From NCBI RefSeq assembly GCF_900148505.1, contig NZ_FRXO01000001.1, positions 372,001 to 436,000 on the forward strand: 64,000 nucleotides of DNA. Reading direction: 5' to 3'. The notes beneath the pieces were generated by a model. That model saw only the letters and a list, made by a program, of their open reading frames with translations, ran no database searches and had not been told where the DNA came from. Within the stretch, counting starts at the first letter, position 1; each line of letters begins with the position of its first letter. Positions 9,356 to 19,202 of this stretch are shown here, piece by piece. The DNA comes from Pseudoxanthobacter soli DSM 19599. GTDB taxonomy: Bacteria > Pseudomonadota > Alphaproteobacteria > Rhizobiales > Segnochrobactraceae. A program made the translations under genes and the position numbers.

Positions 9356-9832
9356 ATGGCTGTCTATCTGAACTACGACGGTATTCAGGGCGAGGCGACC
9401 CAGCAGGACCACAAGAAGTGGATCGACGTGCTGTCGATGTCCTGGGGCGTCGGTCGCGGCATCTCCACCGTCTCTGGCTCTTCGAACAACCGCGAAGCTT
9501 CGGAGCCGTCGATCAGCGAAGTGTCGATCGTGAAGATGTTCGATGCAGCATCGCCGAAGCTGTTCACCGAATCCTGCACCGGCAACGCCGGCAAGACGGT
9601 GAAGATCGATCTCGTCACCACCGGCAGCCCGGGCGTGACCTACGCGACCTACACGCTCACCAACGCGCTGATCTCGTCCTACTCCGTGTCGTCGAGCGGT
9701 GATCGCCCGACGGAGTCTTTCTCGATCAGCTTCACCAAGCTCGAGTTCAAGTTCGTCCCCTACGACGACAAGAACAAGGCCGGCTCGCCGGTCACCGTGT
9801 CCTACGACATGGCCACCACCAAGAGCTCGTAA
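9356..9832 (+). CDS. hcp: Hcp family type VI secretion tube protein (orphan)
   Basis: Hcp monomers form stacked hexameric rings, the inner tube of the type VI secretion system, and can chaperone small effectors. The 158-residue protein starts MAVYLNYDGIQGEA and has the beta-rich pattern of the family: the KWIDVLSMSWGVGRG strand near residue 21-35 and a C-terminal FTKLEFKFVPYD segment. AGGTGA lies 4 nt before the ATG. No other T6SS gene (tssB/C, vgrG, clpV, tssM) is in the window, so it is an orphan or satellite copy. A strong hairpin and then an unknown membrane-active-looking gene follow, the arrangement expected for an Hcp with its cargo. Confidence 0.9.
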   Translation: MAVYLNYDGIQGEATQQDHKKWIDVLSMSWGVGRGISTVSGSSNNREASEPSISEVSIVKMFDAASPKLFTESCTGNAGKTVKIDLVTTGSPGVTYATYTLTNALISSYSVSSSGDRPTESFSISFTKLEFKFVPYDDKNKAGSPVTVSYDMATTKSS

Positions 9833-9851
9833 ACCGTGCTCGGCCGAAGAC

Positions 9852-9882
9852 CCCGAGGCCGTTGGCGATCAACGGCCTCGGG
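9852..9882 (+). terminator. 13-bp hairpin between hcp and its downstream gene
   Basis: CCCGAGGCCGTTG and CAACGGCCTCGGG pair perfectly around a GCGAT loop, 19 nt after the hcp stop. There is no T-run; GCAAGAAGAACAAG follows. It is more likely a partial attenuator or mRNA-stabilising element that keeps hcp transcript in excess over the downstream gene than a full terminator. Confidence 0.65.
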
Positions 9883-9914
9883 CAAGAAGAACAAGAAAAC
9901 GTTGGGAGAGAGCC

Positions 9915-10697
9915 ATGGGCCTTCCTACACCGGAGCAACTTGAGGAACTCTCGGCCATCCTCGCCGGGCAGGCGCCCGGCCAGAACAGGATCGGTTTCTG
10001 GAGCGAGGAAGACCAGCGCCGGGAACTCGGCCGCCTCAACACCCCTTCGCGCCCGTCTTCGGTGCCGGTGTCCGATAAGGCGGCGACCTTCGCCAAGAAG
10101 ACAGGCCAGTTCGCCGTGACGACCGGAGTGCCCGCGGCCGTGAACGCCGTCGCCCACGTCGAATACGGCATCAGGAGTTCGGTGCAGATGGCGGGCCACA
10201 CCGTCACGATCGCGCCGCTGGGCGCGGCGCTGTCCGCATGGATCGGGATCACGACGGTCGCGGTTCAGGCCGGGAAGGTATTCGACCTCTACACGCTCAG
10301 GGACGACGCGCGCTCGACCATTCGCAACAGGACGACCTATTATTGCGAGTGCGGGAAGTGCGCGGGCAACATCCAGTACATCATCGACAAGAAGGAACGG
10401 AATGTCGGTGTCGTGGCGCTGTCGGTCGGAACCCTCGGCGTCGTCGGCATCGGAAAGATGTTCCATTCCGTCGGCAAGAAGCTGAAATCCAAGATCATGG
10501 GCGAGACGCGGCCCAAGGAGCGCGTCAGCCGGGAAATCGTGGCCTCCGCTCGCGGCGGCTGCCTTGCCGCCATGGGGACGATCTTCCTGCTCTCCGGCTC
10601 GTGGACCCACGGTTATCGCGAAAAGAAGACGATGGAAGCCGCCGTGCTGACGCTGACCGCGACCAACGGCTGGGAAAAGCTGCAGAGCAACTGGTAA
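9915..10697 (+). CDS. Unknown protein next to Hcp, CxCxxC motif and hydrophobic helices
   Basis: I do not recognise a named family. The 260-residue form starts at the ATG behind GGGAG (6-nt spacing). Residues 1-60 are soluble and acidic/basic mixed. Moderately hydrophobic, Gly/Ala/Val-rich stretches lie near 64-82, 98-120, 163-181 and 214-230. A CECGKC motif (Cys144, 146, 149) sits between the second and third, and a Lys/Arg-rich stretch (182-205) follows the third. There is no signal peptide. Directly behind an orphan hcp, with no immunity-like gene of its own visible, it is a candidate membrane-targeting T6SS effector or an Hcp-loaded cargo. This is inference from position and composition only. 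Confidence 0.75.
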   Translation: MGLPTPEQLEELSAILAGQAPGQNRIGFWSEEDQRRELGRLNTPSRPSSVPVSDKAATFAKKTGQFAVTTGVPAAVNAVAHVEYGIRSSVQMAGHTVTIAPLGAALSAWIGITTVAVQAGKVFDLYTLRDDARSTIRNRTTYYCECGKCAGNIQYIIDKKERNVGVVALSVGTLGVVGIGKMFHSVGKKLKSKIMGETRPKERVSREIVASARGGCLAAMGTIFLLSGSWTHGYREKKTMEAAVLTLTATNGWEKLQSNW

Positions 10698-10699
10698 GG

Positions 10700-10726
10700 G
10701 CGCCGACGCCGCGAAAGCGCCGGCGC
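10700..10726. terminator. hairpin between the Hcp-linked gene and convergent moaA
   Basis: GCGCCGACGC and GCGCCGGCGC form a 10-bp stem with one mismatch and a 7-nt loop, right after the stop of the upstream gene. No U-tract; it is a plausible bidirectional stop between convergent genes. Confidence 0.4.
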
Positions 10727-10764
10727 GGCAAGGGGCCACAGGGCCGCCCAGCGGACGCGCGTCC

Positions 10765-11817
10765 TCAGCCGCCCGTCATGGACATATGGCGGGACAGGCT
10801 CGGACGGCTGTTCCGGTCGATGACGAAGTCGTGGCCCTTCGGCTTACGGGCGATGGCCTCGACGATGGCATGGCGCAGCGCCTCGTCGCTCTCGGAGCCG
10901 CGCAGCGGCGCGCGCAGGTCCGCGGCGTCCTCCTGCCCGAGACACATGAACAGAGTGCCGGTGCACGTCACGCGCACCCGGTTGCACGCCTCGCAGAAAT
11001 TATGGGTCATCGGCGTGATGAAGCCGATCCGGCCGCCGGTTTCCTCCACGCGCACATAGCGGGCTGGGCCCCCGGTCCGCATCGCCAGATCCGTGAGCGT
11101 GTAGCGCTGGGCAAGCCGTTCGCGAACGAGGTCGAGCGGCAGGTACTGGTCTGTGCGGTCGGTAACGACCTCGCCGAGCGGCATGGTCTCGATCAGCGTC
11201 AGGTCGTGACCGCGGTCGTGACACCAGAGCATCAGGTCCTCGATCTCATGCTCGTTGATGCCCTTGAGCGCGACGGCATTGATCTTGATCCGAAGCCCGG
11301 CGGCTTCCGCGGCCTTGATCCCGTCCAGCACGACGCCGAGGTCGCCGCGCCGCGTCAGCTCGCGGAAGCGCCCGGCATCGAGGGTATCGAGCGAGACGTT
11401 GATACGGCGGACGCCGATATCCGCCAGTTCCGCCGCATGGTGCGCGAGCCGCGAGCCGTTGGTGGTGAGCGTCAGTTCTTCAAGCGCGCCGGAGACGAGA
11501 TGCCGCGACAGCCCGCGGAATAGGGTCATGACGTTCTTGCGCACCAGCGGCTCGCCGCCGGTGATCCTGAGCTTCCGCACCCCGAGGCCGACGAAGGCAG
11601 AGCACAGCCGGTCGAGTTCCTCGAGCGTCAGCAACTCCCGGCGCGGCAGGAAGGTCATGTCCTCCGCCATGCAATAGACGCAGCGGAAGTCGCACCGGTC
11701 GGTCACCGAAACCCGCAGATAGGAAATCCGGCGGCTGAACGGGTCGATCAGCGCGTCACCGGCCTGCCGGCCAGCACGGGACATCGCGAGGGGAGGGTTC
11801 GAGAGGAGGGTCGCCAT
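10765..11817 (-). CDS. moaA: GTP 3',8-cyclase MoaA (radical SAM)
   Basis: MoaA is the first enzyme of molybdenum cofactor synthesis and, with MoaC, turns GTP into cyclic pyranopterin monophosphate. The radical-SAM cluster is CDFRCVYC (Cys42, 46, 49) and the C-terminal cluster is [12 protein letters not shown]...C. The sequence ends in the invariant Gly-Gly needed for activity. The start at 11817 gives 350 residues; an open frame continues upstream but is not MoaA-like. The gene stands alone without moaC or moeA, which are often elsewhere in these genomes. It serves the same pathway as mobA in this window. Confidence 0.95.
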   Translation of the reverse strand: MATLLSNPPLAMSRAGRQAGDALIDPFSRRISYLRVSVTDRCDFRCVYCMAEDMTFLPRRELLTLEELDRLCSAFVGLGVRKLRITGGEPLVRKNVMTLFRGLSRHLVSGALEELTLTTNGSRLAHHAAELADIGVRRINVSLDTLDAGRFRELTRRGDLGVVLDGIKAAEAAGLRIKINAVALKGINEHEIEDLMLWCHDRGHDLTLIETMPLGEVVTDRTDQYLPLDLVRERLAQRYTLTDLAMRTGGPARYVRVEETGGRIGFITPMTHNFCEACNRVRVTCTGTLFMCLGQEDAADLRAPLRGSESDEALRHAIVEAIARKPKGHDFVIDRNSRPSLSRHMSMTGG

Positions 11818-12090
11818 CGAATCCGAGCCAATCACCTTGCGTTGTCGAACGTGACCCCGACCCGGCCCAGGCAGAGGTCGGGCGAGCGGGGGATGCGGTG
11901 TCGGGCGCTCGGCTTTCCAGTCACGCGGCTGGTCCTTGCCCCTACGCGGTGATATTGGCATCCCACGGAAGGGCGGCAAGGGCGAAACCGCCGCCGCATG
12001 CGCCGCGTTTTCCAGATCGAACGTCTTTCTGGCAGAAAGGCCCCACTGGCGGGCGTGGGCTTGCAGTGGCAGCCGAGGAAAGGTGCGCTC

Positions 12091-12465
12091 ATGACGAGCG
12101 GAACGAAAGCGGACGTCTGGCCGACGGAGATTCGCCTCAAGCAGGACAAGCGGACCCTTGCTGTGACGTTCGAGGATGGCGCGAGCTTCGCGATTCCGGC
12201 CGAACTCCTCCGCGTCCGCTCTCCGTCTGCCGAGGTTCAGGGCCACGGTCCGTCCGAGCGAAAACTCGTGCCCGGCATGGCGGAGATCACGATCACGAGA
12301 ATCGAGCCGGTCGGGAACTACGCCGTCCGGCTCGTCTTTGCGGATGGCCATTCGACCGGCATCTTCACCTGGCGGCTGCTGCACGAATTCGGTCGCGATC
12401 AGGGCCGTCTGATGGCCGATTACATCACCGAACTCGAGGCCGCGGGATTGTCGCGCCATCGCTGA
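12091..12465 (+). CDS. DUF971 (GBBH-like N-terminal) protein
   Basis: This small cytosolic protein of 124 residues is a single DUF971/GBBH-like domain, the fold found at the N-terminus of gamma-butyrobetaine hydroxylase and as a stand-alone protein, often near Fe-S or Mrp genes. The typical segments are [35 protein letters not shown] and the C-terminal [17 protein letters not shown]. Its start at 12091 follows GAGGAAAGG; upstream codons in frame are not conserved-looking. It is divergent from moaA and convergent with fumarase. The molecular role is not established. Confidence 0.88.
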   Translation: MTSGTKADVWPTEIRLKQDKRTLAVTFEDGASFAIPAELLRVRSPSAEVQGHGPSERKLVPGMAEITITRIEPVGNYAVRLVFADGHSTGIFTWRLLHEFGRDQGRLMADYITELEAAGLSRHR

Positions 12466-12468
12466 CGA

Positions 12469-12497
12469 ACGGGGCGGGCGCTTCGGCTTCGCCCCGT
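12469..12497. terminator. hairpin between DUF971 gene and fumarase gene
   Basis: ACGGGGCG and CGCCCCGT form a perfect 8-bp stem 4 nt after the DUF971 stop and 22 bp before the convergent fumarase stop. It lacks a U-tract. Confidence 0.45.
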
Positions 12498-12518
12498 CCA
12501 ACACCGCATGGGCGGTCG

Positions 12519-14159
<1,641 letters not shown>

Positions 14160-14355
14160 TGCGGCATCTCCATCGCCACGGAACCGGGCTGCCTCGGGCT
14201 CGGGGCTGCGGGGACCGCGACACCAGACATCGCGGCGCGGCGCGGTCGCGTCGGCGCGGGGGGTGAAACGCGAGCTGTTCTAATGCCAAGGAGACGGCGG
14301 CGGCAAGCACGCCTTTGGCAGGATAGGCGCCGGCGCGCACCCCCCGGATTTTGTG

Positions 14356-16629
14356 TCAGTCAGCGGCGGCGCGCAGAGACCCGCGGGTCGCGCTCTCCGT
14401 GACGGCGAGGAAGTCCGCGGCATTGTCCCCGATGGCCGCGATCTGGCGCTCGATCCGCTCGAAGATCGTCAGCAGCAGATCTTCCGGCTTGCGGCCCGCG
14501 CCCTCGGCGTCGCTGAGCGCCGCATCCTTGACATGGGCAGGAAGCGGTTCCGGCGGTCGATAGGCGCTATCGCCTTCGAGCGCGCCGGCGATCGTTCCGA
14601 GCGATTGCTCGATCCATCGCCGGGCGTCCGCGATCACGGCCTGGCGTTCTTCGCCGGCGAAGGCGGCTTCGGGCAGGTTGTCGAGTTCGATCGCCAGTCC
14701 GGTCAATCGCCGAAGCGCGATCACCATCGCCATGGCCGGCGCGATCGCGGGTGAAGGCTTCAGCCGCGGCTCGCTCACGAGCCGTTGCAGTTTCGCCTCC
14801 GAATTGTTGTTGGCAAGCCCGCACTCCCGCTGGAGCGTCGCGAGGTCGACGTGACGCTCCGCGTCCACGGTCCGGCTCGCGAGCGCGGCGGACAGGAAGG
14901 TGGAGGCGGCACGCAGCGAGTTGGCGATGGCCCGCGGCAGCCCGCGTTCCTCCCAGTTCGGCCAGATCGCGAACGCCACGATCAGCGCCAGCGCCGCGCC
15001 GAGGAAACTGTTCTCCACGCGCACCAGCGCCAGCGTCCACGGTGCCATCCCGCTCGGGATGAACAGGTCGGCGATCAGCAGGAAGCCGACCGTCATCGCG
15101 AACACGTAGAATGCGTAGCCGAGGCCGCGCAGCAGCACGGCCACCGCGAGGAACGGGAAGACAAGAAGCGCGATATCCATCGGCGTCGAGATGGTGGCGA
15201 GCAGGACCGCCGCCACGACCGAGCCTGCGACGGTGCCCGCGATGCGGTCGAGCATCCTGCGCCAGGTGCTGGCGATGTGGGGCTGCAGGATCAGGACCGT
15301 GGTGATCGACAGCCAGTAGCCGTGATTCAGCAGCATCAGGCTGCTGAGCACATAGGCTGCCGTGGCGCCGACGGCCACGCGCACCGAATGGCGGAAAGCG
15401 ACCGCACGGACGGTGAAGTTCGTGCGCAGGGTCTCGCCGATCTCGCCGAAATGAAACTGCGCGTTCTGCCGCCAGATGGCCTCCGCGAGGTCGTTGGTGC
15501 CGCGTCCGGCGGGGCGGGCGCCGCCGGCATCCTCCAGCGACTGGCCGAGTTCGCGGAACAGCAAGGCGGCCTGCACCGCATGGGGCGATCCGTCAGCCAC
15601 GGCGACGCCGCTGCCGCGGCCGATGGCGGCGGTCGCCTGTCGCAGGCGGCGCAGCGCCTCCTCGCGCCGTTCAGCGCCGAGGGCTGCGACGGAGCCGTTC
15701 GTCCGCATCCGTTCGAGCGCCTCGGCGATGGCGCGCATATCCTCGGTCAGCGCCGCAAGTCCGTCGAGAACCGCGCTGCGGGGAGCGCCGGGTTCCGCTG
15801 CGCCGAGTTGCTCCAGCGTGCCGGAAAGCGCGCAGGCGAGCTTGAAGCACTCTTCGGCATCGGACAGCAGCACCAGAAGCACGAGGCTGCGTTCGGTCGG
15901 GCCGGATCGCGTGCGCCTGACGGCGGCGAGCGCGGTGCGGGCGTCCTCGATGGCGGCGCGCACCGGCGCCCATCGGTCGGACGGGAGGCTCTCCCAGTCG
16001 GCGGCGTTTGCCCCGGCACCGTAGCGCCCGGCGAGGTCGTCGGTAAGGTCCGCAAGCTTCTGCCAGACGATGGCGGTGGCCCCCCGTGCCGGCGTATCCG
16101 GCGGGGTGTTCCAGACGACGAGCGTCACGAGCATCGCCCACAAGCCGCCGATCAGGGCGCACAGGCTCGCCAGCATCACCTCGCCCGGTCCCGGCATGGG
16201 CGTGCCGAGGAAGATCATGAGTTCGATCGTCAGCATCAGCCCGAGCGACGTCGTGGCCGCGCCGAACACCATGGCATAGGAGAGAACGAATGCGCCGAGA
16301 AAGGCGACCGGAATGGCCGCGTAGGGCGAAAGGCTCGCGAAGTAACCAAGCCAGCAAACGAGCGCCGCCAGCACGGCGAAGCCGCCCATGGTGAGAAACC
16401 GGCGGCGCCACGAGCCGCCGGGATCGACGAGGCAACCGAGAAAGCCGGCCACGCCGATGGCGGCGATCTCCGGCTGTCCGCGGATCTCGCTGACGAGAAT
16501 CGGAACGATCGTGGCGATGCCTGCGCGCAGCGCCGGGGCGACGTGAACCCGCATCGGCTGCGGCACGAGGCTCAGGAGGTTGCGGTCCCGTAGCGTCGAC
16601 AGCGCGGTGCCGAGACGACTGAAGATCAT
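14356..16629 (-). CDS. FUSC family membrane protein (aromatic acid / fusaric acid efflux type)
   Basis: The 757-residue protein has the duplicated FUSC layout: a hydrophobic half around residues 30-170, a long cytosolic helical region with GATAIVWQKLADL and a second hydrophobic half about 410-530 (AYVLSSLMLLNHGYWLSITTV, typical of FUSC_2), then a cytosolic tail. Relatives such as YccS and AaeB are inner-membrane proteins, the latter exporting aromatic acids. Its ATG overlaps the stop of the upstream glycosyltransferase (ATGA), so the two are coupled. No membrane-fusion partner (AaeA/HlyD) is next to it. Substrate unknown. Confidence 0.88.
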   Translation of the reverse strand: MIFSRLGTALSTLRDRNLLSLVPQPMRVHVAPALRAGIATIVPILVSEIRGQPEIAAIGVAGFLGCLVDPGGSWRRRFLTMGGFAVLAALVCWLGYFASLSPYAAIPVAFLGAFVLSYAMVFGAATTSLGLMLTIELMIFLGTPMPGPGEVMLASLCALIGGLWAMLVTLVVWNTPPDTPARGATAIVWQKLADLTDDLAGRYGAGANAADWESLPSDRWAPVRAAIEDARTALAAVRRTRSGPTERSLVLLVLLSDAEECFKLACALSGTLEQLGAAEPGAPRSAVLDGLAALTEDMRAIAEALERMRTNGSVAALGAERREEALRRLRQATAAIGRGSGVAVADGSPHAVQAALLFRELGQSLEDAGGARPAGRGTNDLAEAIWRQNAQFHFGEIGETLRTNFTVRAVAFRHSVRVAVGATAAYVLSSLMLLNHGYWLSITTVLILQPHIASTWRRMLDRIAGTVAGSVVAAVLLATISTPMDIALLVFPFLAVAVLLRGLGYAFYVFAMTVGFLLIADLFIPSGMAPWTLALVRVENSFLGAALALIVAFAIWPNWEERGLPRAIANSLRAASTFLSAALASRTVDAERHVDLATLQRECGLANNNSEAKLQRLVSEPRLKPSPAIAPAMAMVIALRRLTGLAIELDNLPEAAFAGEERQAVIADARRWIEQSLGTIAGALEGDSAYRPPEPLPAHVKDAALSDAEGAGRKPEDLLLTIFERIERQIAAIGDNAADFLAVTESATRGSLRAAAD

Positions 16630-18149
16630 GGCCAGGCCAGAAGATCGTGTCCGATGAAGACGTGAAGGTCGATGTCGGTCGCGCCGTTGACCGGGAATCG
16701 GATGGTGCCACGATCCTCAAGCGACTTGAAGTTCCGCGCGAGCACCGCAAGCCGGCCGAGATCACCCGCGCGCAGCACGATCACAACGTCACGCCCGAGA
16801 TAATCGGCCGGGCCCGGCCCGCGGAAGCCGAACTGGCGAGCGTCCTGGCTGAGGCAGATGAACGGTGTCCGGCCGCCGAGCCCGTAATCGATCTTGCCGC
16901 AATCGCGCCAGTTCACACCCGCGGCCAGCATGTCCGGTCCCGGCGGAAGGCCGATCCCGCCAAGGGCGGCCGGCAGGCCGGTCCAGTCGGTGCCGTCATA
17001 GGCGAGCTGTCGCAGAGGACCCTCCTTGGTCCACAGCGAGGGCAACGGATTGAACCGCACCAGCATCGAGAACGCGATCACAACCGCCACCACGAATACG
17101 ACGGTACCGCGCAGCCAGAGGCGCGTCAGGCGGTTCCCCGCGACAAGCCGACGCGCGACGGCCTCTGCGAGCAGCGGGATCAGCATCAGGTATCCCGGCG
17201 CCGCCCAGTGGAACAGGATCTGCCGGTTCGACCAAAGCGCAATCACCGGAAACACCACGACGAGCGGCAGGCCGAGGCACACGAGCAGCCAGCCGCGCCA
17301 TTCCGACGGGCCGCGGAGAGTCGCCCGGGCCGCGACGATCACCAGCGGCAGCCAGATCCAGGGCAGGACATAAAGCGCTTCGCCGGCCAGCGTGCGCACC
17401 GGCCCGAGAAGATTGAGGCGGGCAGCGGCGGCGCGCCCTCCCTGAAAGGCGAGCGACGCCCAGCCGTTGCCGGCGTTCCAGACGAGCACCGGGCTGAATA
17501 CGGCGAGCGCGACCAGGGCAGCCAGATAGGGCTCCGGCCGGAGAAGCCATCTGCGGTGGCGCGACGACGTCGCCAGATAGATCACGGCACCGGCGATGAC
17601 GGCGCCGGCAGTGTATTTCGAGAACAGCGCCAGCCCCGAAAGCAGGCCGGTCATCAGCCACCAGCCGTAGCTCGCCGGGCGCCTGGCTTCGAGGGCATGA
17701 ACGAGACAGAGCGCCGCCCCGAGCAGCGCGGCGCACAGCGGTCCGTCCGGCAGCACCCATGTGCCGCTGGTCACCCCGAGCACGGGAACGAGATTCAGAA
17801 TGAGCGCCGCGGCGACCCCGGCCGCGGCGTCGTATAGAGCGGCCGTGAGCCGGTAGATCAGCCACGTCGAGAGCGCGAACAGCACGATGAACGGCAGCCG
17901 CACGGCGAGCGGCGCTTCGCTGCCGAACAGGCGAGACGCGCCCCACGTCAGCCACCACGAGGCGGGTGGATGGTCGAAATAGCCGAGATGGAGCACCCGG
18001 CCGGACGCGACCATATAGCTTTCGTCGATGCCGAGACCGAGCGACGCGCCGAAGACGAGACGGAGAAGCCCGCCGATCACGATGATCAGGACGACCGCAA
18101 GTGCCGGGTTTCGGAACATCAGGCCGCTGCCGGAAGCGGGGGAACTCAC
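16626..18149 (-). CDS. GT39/ArnT-like membrane glycosyltransferase
   Basis: This is a 507-residue integral membrane protein with about 11 hydrophobic helices. The first periplasmic loop has GIDESYMVASGRVLHLGYFDHPP-type residues: the Asp-Glu pair near residue 40 and the FDHPP are the catalytic signature of dolichyl/undecaprenyl-phosphate-mannose family (GT39/PMT_2) enzymes. It likely moves a sugar from a polyprenyl phosphate to an envelope acceptor such as lipid A or protein. The start is GTG at 18149 behind GGAA; an ATG at 18119 is possible. It is coupled to the FUSC gene by a 4-nt overlap. Confidence 0.9.
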   Translation of the reverse strand: MSSPASGSGLMFRNPALAVVLIIVIGGLLRLVFGASLGLGIDESYMVASGRVLHLGYFDHPPASWWLTWGASRLFGSEAPLAVRLPFIVLFALSTWLIYRLTAALYDAAAGVAAALILNLVPVLGVTSGTWVLPDGPLCAALLGAALCLVHALEARRPASYGWWLMTGLLSGLALFSKYTAGAVIAGAVIYLATSSRHRRWLLRPEPYLAALVALAVFSPVLVWNAGNGWASLAFQGGRAAAARLNLLGPVRTLAGEALYVLPWIWLPLVIVAARATLRGPSEWRGWLLVCLGLPLVVVFPVIALWSNRQILFHWAAPGYLMLIPLLAEAVARRLVAGNRLTRLWLRGTVVFVVAVVIAFSMLVRFNPLPSLWTKEGPLRQLAYDGTDWTGLPAALGGIGLPPGPDMLAAGVNWRDCGKIDYGLGGRTPFICLSQDARQFGFRGPGPADYLGRDVVIVLRAGDLGRLAVLARNFKSLEDRGTIRFPVNGATDIDLHVFIGHDLLAWP

Positions 18150-18303
18150 GAGGCGGCTTCCATGGAGGTTGCTCCCGCTGCTCTGTCTGGCGATGCGCGG
18201 TTCCGGCGCTACGGCGCGGGAACCGGCGCGTGCCGACTGAATAGGGGAAGCGGCACGGGAAGCAAAGGGCCCACGGGCGATGCCGCCGCCTGCCCGAGGC
18301 GCC

Positions 18304-18501
18304 TCAGGACGACAGGCGGACGCCGCCGGTGCAGCAGAGAACCCCGACGATCAGCTTCACCACGCCCTCGGCGAGGATGCGCTGCTTTGGGATGCCGGAA
18401 ACCCATTCGCCGTTGACGGCGAGCGACACGATGTCGTGCAGGCCCCAAAGCCAGAAGCCGGCGGCAAGGAGAAAGAGAACCGGAACCGCGAAACGCTTCA
18501 T
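18304..18501 (-). CDS. Small two-helix membrane protein, hypothetical
   Basis: The frame gives 65 residues from the ATG at 18501 (71 from 18519). It starts with a basic MKR and a hydrophobic stretch (AVPVLFLLAAGFWLWGLH) and has a second one near the C-terminus (VVKLIVGVLCCTGG). The Trp and hydrophobic content and N-terminal charge look like a real membrane peptide rather than a GC shadow. It lies 154 bp upstream of the glycosyltransferase on the same strand and might be cotranscribed. No family recognised. Confidence 0.5.
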   Translation of the reverse strand: MKRFAVPVLFLLAAGFWLWGLHDIVSLAVNGEWVSGIPKQRILAEGVVKLIVGVLCCTGGVRLSS

Positions 18502-19202
18502 AAAAGGCCCTGTCGACAACCGGACTTAAAGCCGCCAGGACGCGCCGCCCTTGCATGGCGCGTGGCGGCTTCATGGCGAATGTGGCCGCAGCTTCCGCCT
18601 TATTCCGCCTCAAGGCAAGCCGGACCGGGTACGCAAAAGGACAGAGAATCACGGTCTTGCGACCTGCGGGCGGGCAGACCGGCCGTTGCCGGGAAGATGC
18701 CGGTAGAGCGGCGGAACACCTCAAGAACATTCCAATTCCGCCGCAATAAATCCGAATGTAGGAAGGCTGCGGCACCGTCGAGCCACATTCGCGCCTCAAT
18801 CCGCCATGATCGAATAGAGGCGCATCCGGACCCAACGCTTCGGCCGGTGTCGGTGCGCGATGGTGAGATCGCCGGTCCTCTCCGGGACCGGTCGACCGGC
18901 CGGCATGGTTGCCTTTGCAGCGGATGCTGCCATTCTGGGTAACGTTCCGGAAGGGATCAGGCGGGACCCGGCCTCATATGGGGTTGGCGAGACGGAACGA
19001 AGTCGTTAACGTCTTGACCGTCCGGACAACGGGGATGAACCCGCTGACAAGGAGACGCACGGCCGCTTCGATCGGGCCGCGCGGATAAAGAGCGGGCAGC
19101 CGAGGCTGCATCGTTCGTTTTGATCGGATGTCGGGTCGTCTTCGACGCGCTCATCCTCTGCCTGCGCCGCCGGCTTGCCGCGGCGCGACCGAGTGAGGTG
19201 GT
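18502..19202. other. 700-bp gap before rlpA
   Basis: No credible gene seen. A GCAGCC-GA-GGCTGC hairpin at 19096-19109 followed by ATCGTTCGTTTT is a weak terminator candidate. The rest is of ordinary composition; rlpA's promoter must lie here, but I cannot place it. Confidence 0.4.
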
